Assembly: GCA_041844915.1 (NCBI GenBank)
Contig: JBGZBY010000005.1
Coordinates: forward strand, 1 to 30,125
Reading direction: 5' to 3'
DNA: 30,125 nt
Origin: W11650 sp041844915
Lineage (GTDB): Bacteria; Bacillota; Clostridia; Lachnospirales; Vallitaleaceae
The position numbers were made by a program, and so were the translations under genes. Each line of letters starts with the position of its first letter. Within the stretch, counting starts at the first letter, position 1. Positions 22,160 through 30,125 of the stretch are shown here, piece after piece. The notes beneath the pieces are model-generated. The model was not told the DNA's origin and made no database searches. It was given only the letters and a program-made list of their open reading frames with translations.

Positions 22160-24142
22160 ATGCAAGAATTTAAATTACATTCCGAATATCGGCCGACCGG
22201 CGATCAGCCGCAGGCGATTGCCGAGCTGGTAAAGGGATTTCAGGAAAATAAAAAGAGCGGTACGCTTCTGGGAGTAACGGGATCGGGTAAAACCTTTACC
22301 ATGGCAAACATCATTCAAAGGCTGAATGTTCCCACCCTTGTCATCGCCCATAATAAGACGTTGGCGGCGCAGCTCTACAGTGAATTTAAAGATTTTTTTC
22401 CGGAAAACGCGGTGGAATATTTTGTGTCTTATTATGACTATTATCAGCCGGAGGCATATGTGCCGTCCTCGGATACTTATATTGAAAAGGATTCGTCTAT
22501 CAATGATGAAATTGACAAGCTTCGCCACTCGGCGACGGCTGCGCTGACCGAGCGGCGGGATGTGATAATCGTAGCCTCGGTATCCTGCATTTACGGCTTA
22601 GGTTCTCCGATTGACTACAAACAAATGGTGATTTCTCTGCGTCCGGGAATTGAAAAGGAAAGAGATGAGCTCTTGCGGAAGCTGGTCGATATCCAATATA
22701 CCAGAAACGATCTAGATTTTAATCGAACCAATTTTCGGGTGCGGGGCGATGTGGTTGAGATTTTTCCGGCAGGCTCAACGGAGAATGCGATTCGAGTGGA
22801 ATTTTTCGGAGATGAGATTGAGCGTATTAGTGAGATTAATTCCCTGACCGGCGAAAGCTTATGCGAATTGAGCCATGTCGCTATTTTTCCGGCTTCGCAT
22901 TATGTTATTCCGCCGGATAAAATGGAAAAGGCCATCGTGGAAATTGAGCGGGAGCTGGAGGAAAGGATTGCTTATTTTAAAGCCAATGATAAGCTGATTG
23001 AAGCCCAGCGGATTAAGGAAAGGACTCGCTTTGACATAGAAATGCTGAAGGAAACCGGCTTTTGTTCGGGAATTGAAAACTATTCCCGAGTGCTGGCGGG
23101 AAATCCGCCCGGAGCTAAGCCGCATACCCTATTGGATTATTTTCCCGATGATTTTTTGCTGATTGTGGATGAATCGCATATGACGATTCCGCAGGTGGGT
23201 GCGATGTACTCAGGGGATCGCTCTCGTAAAACGACTTTAGTAGATTATGGCTTTCGTTTGCCTTCGGCTTTGGACAATCGACCGCTGAATTTTGGAGAAT
23301 TTGAAAAAATGATCGGCAAGGCGCTGTATGTATCGGCAACTCCGGCTAAATACGAAAGAGAAAGAGAAGAAATCTTTGCCGAGCAGATTATTCGTCCGAC
23401 CGGCTTGCTGGATCCGGAAATCAGCGTGCGTAAGGTAGAGGGGCAAATTGACGATTTGCTAAATGAGCTGCAAAAGACGATTCAGTCGGGGGGGAAAGCA
23501 CTGGTAACGACATTGACCAAGAAAATGGCGGAGAATTTGACGGAGTTTTTAAAGGAGGCCGGCGTTCGGGTGCGCTATCTGCACTCGGATATTCAGACTT
23601 TAGAGCGAGTGGAGATCGTGCGCGATTTGCGCATGAATGTGTTTGACGTGTTGGTGGGGATTAATTTGCTGCGGGAAGGCTTGGATATTCCGGAGGTATC
23701 GCTGATTGCCATTTTAGACGCGGATAAGGAGGGCTTTCTGCGCTCAGAAACCTCCTTGATTCAAACAATCGGCAGAGCGGCCCGCAATGTAGACGGTCAT
23801 GTTATTATGTATGCCGACACGATTACCGGCTCGATGGAGCGGGCGATGAAGGAAACGGAGCGACGGCGGAAGCTCCAACAGGCATATAACGACGAGCATG
23901 GCATTACGCCGCAGTCCGTGCGCAAGGCGGTACGTGATTTAATCAGCGTATCGAAGGCAGCGGAGCCGAAAGCCAAATATACATTAGATAAGGATGTGGA
24001 ATCTATGTCGACGAAGGAATTGGAGGCGCACCTGCAAAAATTGACTAGGGAAATGAAAAAAGCCTCGAATGAACTAAACTTTGAAGAAGCCGCTCGAATC
24101 AGGGATGAGATTTTGGAGATTAAAAGAAGTCGGCTGGGATAG
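22160..24142 (+). CDS. uvrB: Excinuclease ABC subunit B
   Basis: A 660-residue DNA repair helicase-like protein. UvrA loads it at bulky lesions, where it holds the strand open for UvrC incision. Walker A is GVTGSGKT (38-45). The beta-hairpin that clamps DNA is in YYDYYQPEAYVPSSDTYIEKD. Walker B is DESH (337-340), and later helicase motifs include GINLLREGLDIPEVSLIAI and QTIGRAARN. The C-terminal UVR domain (about 620-655), used to bind UvrC, ends with NFEEAARIRDEI. The length and motifs are standard. The ATG follows AAAGGAG. uvrA begins 33 bases downstream on the same transcript. Confidence 0.98.
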   Translation: MQEFKLHSEYRPTGDQPQAIAELVKGFQENKKSGTLLGVTGSGKTFTMANIIQRLNVPTLVIAHNKTLAAQLYSEFKDFFPENAVEYFVSYYDYYQPEAYVPSSDTYIEKDSSINDEIDKLRHSATAALTERRDVIIVASVSCIYGLGSPIDYKQMVISLRPGIEKERDELLRKLVDIQYTRNDLDFNRTNFRVRGDVVEIFPAGSTENAIRVEFFGDEIERISEINSLTGESLCELSHVAIFPASHYVIPPDKMEKAIVEIERELEERIAYFKANDKLIEAQRIKERTRFDIEMLKETGFCSGIENYSRVLAGNPPGAKPHTLLDYFPDDFLLIVDESHMTIPQVGAMYSGDRSRKTTLVDYGFRLPSALDNRPLNFGEFEKMIGKALYVSATPAKYEREREEIFAEQIIRPTGLLDPEISVRKVEGQIDDLLNELQKTIQSGGKALVTTLTKKMAENLTEFLKEAGVRVRYLHSDIQTLERVEIVRDLRMNVFDVLVGINLLREGLDIPEVSLIAILDADKEGFLRSETSLIQTIGRAARNVDGHVIMYADTITGSMERAMKETERRRKLQQAYNDEHGITPQSVRKAVRDLISVSKAAEPKAKYTLDKDVESMSTKELEAHLQKLTREMKKASNELNFEEAARIRDEILEIKRSRLG

Positions 24143-24175
24143 GATAAAAGCATAGGAAAGAATAAGGAGAACATC

Positions 24176-26995
24176 GTGTCCAAAAATGAAATAAAAATAA
24201 ACGGAGCAAAGGAAAATAATTTAAAAAACATCAGTCTGACAGTGCCAAGGGATAAGCTGGTCGTATTTACGGGGCTGTCCGGTTCGGGTAAAACATCGCT
24301 GGCATTTGACACCATTTATGCCGAAGGGCAAAGGCGCTATATGGAGTCCTTGTCTTCTTATTCCCGCCAATTTTTGGGGCAAATGGAAAAGCCGGATGTA
24401 GAGAGCATTGAAGGGCTTAGTCCAGCAATATCTATTGATCAGAAAACGACCTCGAAAAATCCGCGTTCCACTGTGGGGACAGTTACGGAGATTTATGACT
24501 ATTTTCGTCTGCTCTATGCCAGAGTTGGCAGGGTATATTGTCCCAAGTGCGGCAAGCCCATCACCAGACAGACCATTGACCAGATCGTAGATCAGATTAT
24601 GGCTCTGCCTGAAAAAACGAGGATACAGCTGCTGGCGCCCATTGTTCGGGGAAGGAAGGGGCAGCATGAAAAGGTACTGGAGCAGGCCAAAAAAAGCGGT
24701 TACGTCAGAGTTTTGATTGACGGTCAAACCTACGAGCTGTCAGAAGAAATCAATCTGGAAAAAAATAAAAAGCATAATATCTCTATCGTGGTGGATCGGT
24801 TGATCATAAAGGAAGGAATGGAGAAGCGGCTGACCGATTCTATTGAAACGGTGATGAAGTTGAGCGGCGGGTTGCTGGAAGTCGATCAGGGGGATAAGAT
24901 TAGTATGTACAGTCAAAATTTTGCCTGTGTTGATGACGATATCAGTATGCCGCAGCTTGAACCGCGATTGTTTTCTTTTAACAATCCCTTTGGCGCATGT
25001 AAGGAATGTTATGGACTAGGTTTTAAGATGGAATTTGATCCGGATTTGATTATTCCAGATCAAAGCAAAAGCGTCAGTGGTGGAGCGATTCGTGTGTTGG
25101 GGCAAATGGGAACACATGAGCAAAGCCATACCAGACGCTTATACGAAGCTTTGGCTAAAAAATATAAATTTTCCCTAGATATACCTTTTGCTGATTATCC
25201 ACAGAGGATAAAAGATATTTTTTTCTATGGAAGCGGTACGGAGGTTTTGGAAATTCACTATGAAAATAAGAACGGCAAAGGGGTCTATAATACTGAATTT
25301 GAAGGACTTATCCCGATTTTGGAAAGGCGCTATCGGGAAACCTCGTCCGAATATGCCAAGCAGGAATATGAATCGTTGATGACCAACCATGATTGCCCTG
25401 CCTGCCATGGAGCAAGACTGAATGAAGCAGCGCTGTCTGTTCGAGTGGGCAGCAAAAATATTTCTGAATTAATGAATGATTCGATTGTGGAAATTCAAAA
25501 TTATATTAAAAATTTGCAGCTAAATGATCGGGAAATGCTGATTGGAGAGCGCATTTTAAAAGAAATTACAGCAAGGATTGATTTTTTGGTGGATGTTGGA
25601 TTGGATTATCTAACGCTGTCCCGTTCGGCAGGCACTCTTTCCGGCGGAGAGGCGCAGCGCATTCGGCTGGCGACGCAGATCGGCTCCGGATTAATGGGCG
25701 TGCTCTATATTTTGGACGAGCCGTCGATCGGGCTGCATCAAAGGGATAATAAGCGGTTGCTGGCAACTTTAAAGCATTTACGGGATTTGGGCAATACTCT
25801 GATTGTGGTTGAGCATGATGAGGAAACGATGTTGGAATCGGATTTTATTGTGGATATTGGGCCGGGAGCAGGCGTGCATGGCGGAGAGGTTGTTTATGCC
25901 GGAACGCCCAAAGGGATTTTAAAATGCAGAAAGTCCATTACTGGCGCGTATTTAAGCAAAAAAATAGAAATTGAAGTGCCACAGCGGAGGGAACCCGATG
26001 AGCGTTGGCTGAAAATTGTTGGAGCGACGGAAAATAATTTAAAAAATATTGATGCGAAAATTCCGCTGGGAGTGCAGACCTGCATTACTGGTGTGTCAGG
26101 TTCGGGAAAATCTTCGTTGATTAATGAGATATTATATAAGCGTCTGGCGCGGGATCTAAATCATGCCAAAACCAAGCCGGGAAGCCATAAGGATATTTTG
26201 GGGCTGGAGTATTTGGATAAGGTGATTGCGATTGACCAGTCGCCAATCGGCAGGACGCCGCGCTCAAATCCGGCGACCTATACCGGCGTGTTTGACGCGA
26301 TTCGGGATTTGTTTGCCGAAACCAATGATGCTAAGATGCGAGGCTATAAAAAGGGAAGATTCAGCTTTAATGTAAAGGGCGGCAGATGTGAAGCATGCAG
26401 CGGCGACGGAATTATCACAATTGAAATGCACTTCTTGCCGGATATTTATGTGCCCTGCGAGGTATGCGGCGGCGCGAGATATAATCGGGAAACCTTAGAG
26501 GTTCGCTATAAGGGAAAGAACATTTCGGATGTTCTAAATATGACGGTGGAAGATGCACTACAGTTCTTTGAAAATATTCCGGCGATTCAAAGGAAGTTGC
26601 AAACGCTTTATGACGTCGGCTTAAGCTATATCAAGCTGGGGCAGGCTTCGACGACCCTGTCCGGAGGCGAAGCGCAAAGAGTGAAGCTGGCGACGGAGCT
26701 TTCCAAGCGGTCGACCGGCAAGACCTTGTATATATTGGATGAACCAACAACGGGTCTGCATTTTGACGACGTGAATAAGCTGGTTGGCATTTTGCGGCGC
26801 TTGGTCGATCAGGGCAATTCCATTGTGGTGATTGAGCATAATCTGGATATTATCAAAACCTCGGATTATATCATTGATATCGGGCCGGAGGGCGGTAGCC
26901 GCGGCGGCAGGATAGTAGCGGAAGGCACTCCAGAGGAAATAGCGCAAGTAGAAAGCTCCTATACCGGACAGTTTTTAAAGGAACTGCTGAAATAG
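24176..26995 (+). CDS. uvrA: Excinuclease ABC subunit A
   Basis: A 939-residue lesion-recognition ATPase with two ABC modules. The first Walker A is GLSGSGKTS (33-41), and the second is GVSGSGKSS. Signature motifs TLSGGEAQRIRLA and TLSGGEAQRVKLA and Walker B sequences YILDEPSIGLH and YILDEPTTGLH are intact. Zinc site 1 is Cys122/Cys125 (CPKC) with CPAC near 410. Zinc site 3 is CEAC and CEVC in the second module. Zinc site 2 is unusual: the expected Cys-x2-Cys reads C251-V-D-D254, while the partner pair C275/C278 (CKEC) is intact. The start is GTG with AAGGAG upstream. Confidence 0.97.
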   Translation: MSKNEIKINGAKENNLKNISLTVPRDKLVVFTGLSGSGKTSLAFDTIYAEGQRRYMESLSSYSRQFLGQMEKPDVESIEGLSPAISIDQKTTSKNPRSTVGTVTEIYDYFRLLYARVGRVYCPKCGKPITRQTIDQIVDQIMALPEKTRIQLLAPIVRGRKGQHEKVLEQAKKSGYVRVLIDGQTYELSEEINLEKNKKHNISIVVDRLIIKEGMEKRLTDSIETVMKLSGGLLEVDQGDKISMYSQNFACVDDDISMPQLEPRLFSFNNPFGACKECYGLGFKMEFDPDLIIPDQSKSVSGGAIRVLGQMGTHEQSHTRRLYEALAKKYKFSLDIPFADYPQRIKDIFFYGSGTEVLEIHYENKNGKGVYNTEFEGLIPILERRYRETSSEYAKQEYESLMTNHDCPACHGARLNEAALSVRVGSKNISELMNDSIVEIQNYIKNLQLNDREMLIGERILKEITARIDFLVDVGLDYLTLSRSAGTLSGGEAQRIRLATQIGSGLMGVLYILDEPSIGLHQRDNKRLLATLKHLRDLGNTLIVVEHDEETMLESDFIVDIGPGAGVHGGEVVYAGTPKGILKCRKSITGAYLSKKIEIEVPQRREPDERWLKIVGATENNLKNIDAKIPLGVQTCITGVSGSGKSSLINEILYKRLARDLNHAKTKPGSHKDILGLEYLDKVIAIDQSPIGRTPRSNPATYTGVFDAIRDLFAETNDAKMRGYKKGRFSFNVKGGRCEACSGDGIITIEMHFLPDIYVPCEVCGGARYNRETLEVRYKGKNISDVLNMTVEDALQFFENIPAIQRKLQTLYDVGLSYIKLGQASTTLSGGEAQRVKLATELSKRSTGKTLYILDEPTTGLHFDDVNKLVGILRRLVDQGNSIVVIEHNLDIIKTSDYIIDIGPEGGSRGGRIVAEGTPEEIAQVESSYTGQFLKELLK

Positions 26996-27483
26996 GCTGT
27001 TGGTAGGAAGCTGTTTAAATCAAACTATTAATATAATACAGGCCCAAAGTGCAAAACCGCTGCCGCTGATGATTAAATTGATAGGGAGCTTTGCTGCGAG
27101 ATAAAAACTAAGAAGTTTGTGCTATTGTCATGAGAAGCTTAAAGAAGAATTTTGCTGGCGATTATGCTGGTGGAATTTCTTATCGAGGGTATCAGCCGGA
27201 GAGGCTAATGGTATGTCTGGGGTTAAAGCCGGATAAAGAAAAGCTGAGATACTACACTTTACTTGATAGTTATTTTAAACAAAACAATAAAAACCGATTG
27301 CTGATACTATAATGATACCAGCAATCGGCTTTTTGTACTTGATAGAAAAGGATAAACTGAATTTATTTACAATGTAATTATATAAAAACAATGAATATAT
27401 TTGTTAAAAAAGGTGATTTTAACGAATACACAAAGTTAAATTTGGCAGCAATAGAAATAAAATAGAGAAAATAAGATAAAATA
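26996..27483 (+). other. Gene-poor spacer after uvrA
   Basis: No supported gene. A 60-codon frame from 27130 (with LMVCLGLKPDKEKLRYYTLLD) has no ribosome-binding site and runs into the terminator stem. A TATAAT box at 27032-27037 has no fitting -35. From about 27340 the sequence becomes very AT-rich and leads into the promoter of the surface-protein gene, where it may serve as an UP element. Confidence 0.5.
27294..27334 (+). terminator. Intrinsic terminator downstream of uvrA
   Basis: CCGATTGCTG (27294-27303) and CAGCAATCGG (27319-27328) form a perfect 10-bp stem followed by C and five T. It lies 300 bases after uvrA and probably ends the uvrBA transcript. Confidence 0.85.
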
Positions 27484-27512
27484 TTGACAATTTAAGAATA
27501 GTTTCATATAAT
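27484..27512 (+). promoter_or_regulatory. Perfect consensus sigma-A promoter of the surface-protein gene
   Basis: TTGACA (27484-27489) and TATAAT (27507-27512) match the consensus exactly at the ideal 17-base spacing. AT-rich DNA upstream could act as an UP element. Transcription should start near 27519, giving a ~42-base leader with a GAGGAGG ribosome-binding site. No operator-like palindrome is seen over it. Confidence 0.92.
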
Positions 27513-27560
27513 GAAGTTCGTATAGACTAACTTGTTTTCTGCTCAACGCGAGGAGGATTT

Positions 27561-30125
27561 ATGTGGAAAAAGAGTTTTAGAACGAGCATCGCACTGTTGA
27601 TTTTATGCGCTATTATCATGCCGAATGTTTCAGTATATGCGCAGGCAGCCGATGAAATAAAAATTGTGCGCAGCAGTTTTTCATTTCTGAATTCGGCATC
27701 AGAATTTGTATTGCGAGATATGAGTGATTGGCAAAAAGTGGTTGGTATAAGGGTAAATGACGAGGAATACCAAAAAGTTTCGAGTATTTCGGAGTTGAAA
27801 CAAGAAAAAAAATATTGGACACCGGAGATAGGACAAAGAGATCCTAGAATTTTGATGTCTAAATTGAAGAAAAATGATATTGTGAAATTTATTACGGCAA
27901 GGGGTTTTTTGCAGATAAGGATTTCTAATCCAGAAAATTACTTTGGCATTTATGACAAAAATAGTGTAAAATTTGTGTCAGAGCAGGAAAAACCGAAAGA
28001 AAAAGAAGAGGAGAAAAAAACACAACCAGAAGAGCAGACGATTACTTTAACAAAAGAATCATCGTTTATGGAATTTATCATTCGAATTTCTCCTGAACCA
28101 AAGCCAGAGGAAATACAAGGAATTTCGGTTGATTATACCCCTTATAAAAAAGGAATTAATAAAAATTCCATGTGGTTGCAGGGTGGTAAAGAAAGCTATT
28201 ATCTGGAAAAGGATCGTTTGTATTTATTCGAGCCGAAAGATGGAGCGATTTTGACTTTGAATTATTCAAATAATAAGCAATATAGTTTTGTTTATAAGAA
28301 AGAAAATGGAAAATTTCAGCCGTTGATGGAGGTACCGAAACAAAAATCATTAAAAATTCGTTTAAAGGGAAAATTTGAAGCGGCAATGGTAAATCAAAAG
28401 AATTATGACGGAATTTCTTCGGCAACGGGACAAATCAATAATATAAAAAACAGCAATGTTGTGTTACAAGCGACGGAAGCAGAAAATCCAGAGGAAAAAG
28501 ATTGGAAACCACTGCCGGAATTAAATTTGTCTTTAAAGGGCGCACCGATAATTTCTTTAGATCAAAATTCGGGTATGAAAAGCAGATATGATGCCATGAC
28601 TGGCTCTGTTACTTTAAATGGAGTGCCGCAAATAGGGCATTATCCGGTAAAGGCGATAGCAGAAGATATTTCTGGCAGAAAAGCAGAAAGTGAACCACTT
28701 ATTTTTTCGGTGTATGGATATAATGAAAAATTAGAAGATCACTTGCTGGAAAAAAATTGTCGGAAAATGCAGGACGGAAAATATATTTGGGATATGGCGC
28801 CATGGGTTATTCAGAAATTTGGCGGAAGAAATGAAACAGTAACAGTTCCCAAGGATATCAAAGCTTGGTATGGTTCGCATCAAAGCGGAACATATGGAGA
28901 ACTAGGAATGGAGGGCGGACAGCCAGAACAAACTCTAATTGTTGATACGGAAACGGATTTGACACTGGTAAATATGAAAATACTTAGCAGTGTGAAAATC
29001 ATTGTTCAAAATGGCGGAGTTTTGAATTTGATGGATTCTTCTATTCATGGAAAAATTATTGTCAAAGACGGAGGAAAGCTTCAAGTTAATTTTGATGCGT
29101 ATAAGAAACAATTTAGCAAGGGTTCTTCAATTAACGGACAAATCGAGGTTCAAGATGGAGGTATTTTGGAAAATTCATTGATTTATTCCAATACTAATTA
29201 TTTGCCGGATGGGAACGCCGCACGTCAAAATGTCGAACCAGTTGTTCGTGTAACGGGAAAAGCCACGATAAGAGGACAAGTATTTGTTCGTGGCGACGAA
29301 GCTCCGACGGGAGAAGATCCTAGGACACAAAAAGAGTATACCGGTCAGCCGGCGATGAAAGTGGAAAATACAAAAGTAACTATTGAAAAAGATGCGGTAC
29401 TGGGGCTATATGGAGGCGGAAGACTGGCATTGACTACTTTGGGCGGATCTGCGCTCCTGTTAGAAAATGCTGAAATAGAGGGAGAAGGCGACTTGATTGC
29501 AATAGCAGGAAGCAGCCAAAAAGAAGATGGTGGAGTAGCAGTTAATGGACAAGGAATTCTGGCAGCAGCAAGGATGTTTTTGCAAGGTGGCGACACCTAT
29601 GATTATAACGGAAACGGAGGTAAGCCATTAGCAGAGGGTGTTATAATCAGCGAAGAAGCGCAGTCTATTGGACAAGCATTGGAAGGAAAACGACTTAAGA
29701 TTTTAATGGACGATGACCAGCCGACTTATTGGAAAGATAGCCAAAGAGCACCGGATTTATCGCTGATATCATTTGGGGATAAGGCGATTCAATGGAATTC
29801 GGTAAAACCCAATGAACCGAAGCCGAGCGAGCCGAATCCAAGCGATCCGAAGCCAAATGAGCCAAATCCGAGTGAACCGAAGCCAAATGAGCCGAATCCG
29901 AGTGAACCGAAGCCAAATGAGCCGAATCCGAGCGATCCGAAGCCAAATGAGCCAAATCCGAGTGAACCGAAGCCAAACGAGCCGAATCCGAGCGATCCGA
30001 AGCCAAACGAGCCGAATCCGAGTGAACCGAAGCCAAATGAGCCGAATCCGAGCGATCCGAAGCCAAATGAGCCAAATCCGAGTGAACCGAAGCCAAACGA
30101 GCCGAATCCGAGCGATCCGAAGCCA
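27561..30125 (+). CDS. Secreted repeat-stalk surface protein with beta-helix-like region (partial, runs off the window)
   Basis: 855 codons are present and no stop is reached. A signal peptide spans about residues 1-29 (basic start, hydrophobic ALLILCAIIMP, cleavage near VYAQA); there is no lipobox. A unique N-terminal part has a Lys/Glu-rich linker (~143-160). A region around 440-680 has repeated short strands with Gly-Gly turns (IIVQNGGVLNLMDSSIHGKI, IIVKDGGKLQVNF, IEVQDGGILENSL), as in pectin-lyase-like beta-helices of adhesins. From ~749 it becomes a Pro/Lys/Asn/Glu 10-residue repeat, a likely wall-spanning stalk; a sortase signal may lie beyond the window. The start follows GAGGAGG by 5 bases. 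It has few Cys. The exact family is not recognised. Confidence 0.85.
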   Translation, partial: MWKKSFRTSIALLILCAIIMPNVSVYAQAADEIKIVRSSFSFLNSASEFVLRDMSDWQKVVGIRVNDEEYQKVSSISELKQEKKYWTPEIGQRDPRILMSKLKKNDIVKFITARGFLQIRISNPENYFGIYDKNSVKFVSEQEKPKEKEEEKKTQPEEQTITLTKESSFMEFIIRISPEPKPEEIQGISVDYTPYKKGINKNSMWLQGGKESYYLEKDRLYLFEPKDGAILTLNYSNNKQYSFVYKKENGKFQPLMEVPKQKSLKIRLKGKFEAAMVNQKNYDGISSATGQINNIKNSNVVLQATEAENPEEKDWKPLPELNLSLKGAPIISLDQNSGMKSRYDAMTGSVTLNGVPQIGHYPVKAIAEDISGRKAESEPLIFSVYGYNEKLEDHLLEKNCRKMQDGKYIWDMAPWVIQKFGGRNETVTVPKDIKAWYGSHQSGTYGELGMEGGQPEQTLIVDTETDLTLVNMKILSSVKIIVQNGGVLNLMDSSIHGKIIVKDGGKLQVNFDAYKKQFSKGSSINGQIEVQDGGILENSLIYSNTNYLPDGNAARQNVEPVVRVTGKATIRGQVFVRGDEAPTGEDPRTQKEYTGQPAMKVENTKVTIEKDAVLGLYGGGRLALTTLGGSALLLENAEIEGEGDLIAIAGSSQKEDGGVAVNGQGILAAARMFLQGGDTYDYNGNGGKPLAEGVIISEEAQSIGQALEGKRLKILMDDDQPTYWKDSQRAPDLSLISFGDKAIQWNSVKPNEPKPSEPNPSDPKPNEPNPSEPKPNEPNPSEPKPNEPNPSDPKPNEPNPSEPKPNEPNPSDPKPNEPNPSEPKPNEPNPSDPKPNEPNPSEPKPNEPNPSDPKP
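29805..30125 (+). repeat. 30-nt tandem repeat encoding PKPNEPNPS(E/D)
   Basis: After two divergent units, regular 30-base units start at 29847 and run about 9.3 copies to the window end. Each encodes PKPNEPNPSE or PKPNEPNPSD. Units differ only at CCA/CCG, AAT/AAC and AGTGAA/AGCGAT. A higher-order period of four units (120 bases) is visible: 29889-30005 is identical to 30009-30125. The array continues past the window. Confidence 0.95.

Noticed and set aside
27130..27312. 60-codon frame downstream of uvrA
   Set aside because: No Shine-Dalgarno site and it runs into a clear terminator stem. The middle segment looks somewhat protein-like, so a relic cannot be excluded, but a gene is not supported.
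29695..30096. 133-codon minus-strand frame of Ser/Asp/Ala/His repeats
   Set aside because: It is the antisense shadow of the Pro-rich repeat array in the surface-protein gene; periodic DNA stays open in several frames.
29805..30125. Possible CRISPR array at the window end
   Set aside because: The 30-base units are directly adjacent with no spacers, stay in frame, and encode a continuous Pro-rich peptide.

Overview
This window looks like chromosomal DNA from an anaerobic Firmicute, most likely class Clostridia and Lachnospiraceae-like. That placement is inferred from consensus sigma-A promoters, strong Shine-Dalgarno sites, a Gram-positive LexA box, Gram-positive wall-polymer ligases (LytR-CpsA-Psr), and the gene order sugar-ABC ATPase / CdaR-type regulator / ftsE / ftsX / M23 peptidase / S41 protease / uvrB / uvrA. 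The genus cannot be fixed from the sequence.

Layout. 1-933 is the end of an rRNA operon: the 3' end of 23S rRNA, a spacer of tandem hairpins with no recognisable 5S gene, four tRNAs (Glu-CTC, Met or Ile2-CAT, Leu-TAA, Arg-ACG) and a terminator. 940-3557 is an AT-rich accessory patch: a frameshifted gene remnant, a GNAT acetyltransferase, two immunity-type genes (DUF2185/Imm33 and DUF3885) and the tail of an Rpn-family transposase. 3902-5560 is on the minus strand: tRNA-Thr, thymidine kinase and a dCMP deaminase that probably starts at TTG.

6158-14642 holds polyphosphate and envelope genes: a Ppx/GppA-like protein with several altered catalytic motifs, polyphosphate kinase, two LytR-CpsA-Psr proteins, a WecG/TagA/CpsF glycosyltransferase and a YitT membrane protein. 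14922-17323 holds a MalK/MsmX/UgpC-type sugar ABC ATPase and a CdaR-family regulator, each with its own promoter. 17468-21859 is a division and wall-hydrolysis cluster: FtsE, FtsX, a coiled-coil LytM/M23 hydrolase and a C-terminal processing protease. FtsEX is expected to gate the M23 enzyme across the membrane.

22160-26995 is uvrB-uvrA, preceded by a near-consensus LexA box. One zinc-ligand position of UvrA is Asp instead of Cys. 27561 to the window end is a secreted, beta-helix-like surface protein driven by a perfect TTGACA-N17-TATAAT promoter. It runs into a 30-nt Pro-rich repeat array and off the end of the window.

The points most worth a second look are the likely pseudoenzyme Ppx next to ppk1, the repeat-stalk surface protein, the hairpin array in place of 5S, the immunity-gene patch and the UvrA ligand change. 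No clearly new multi-gene defence or mobile system was found.
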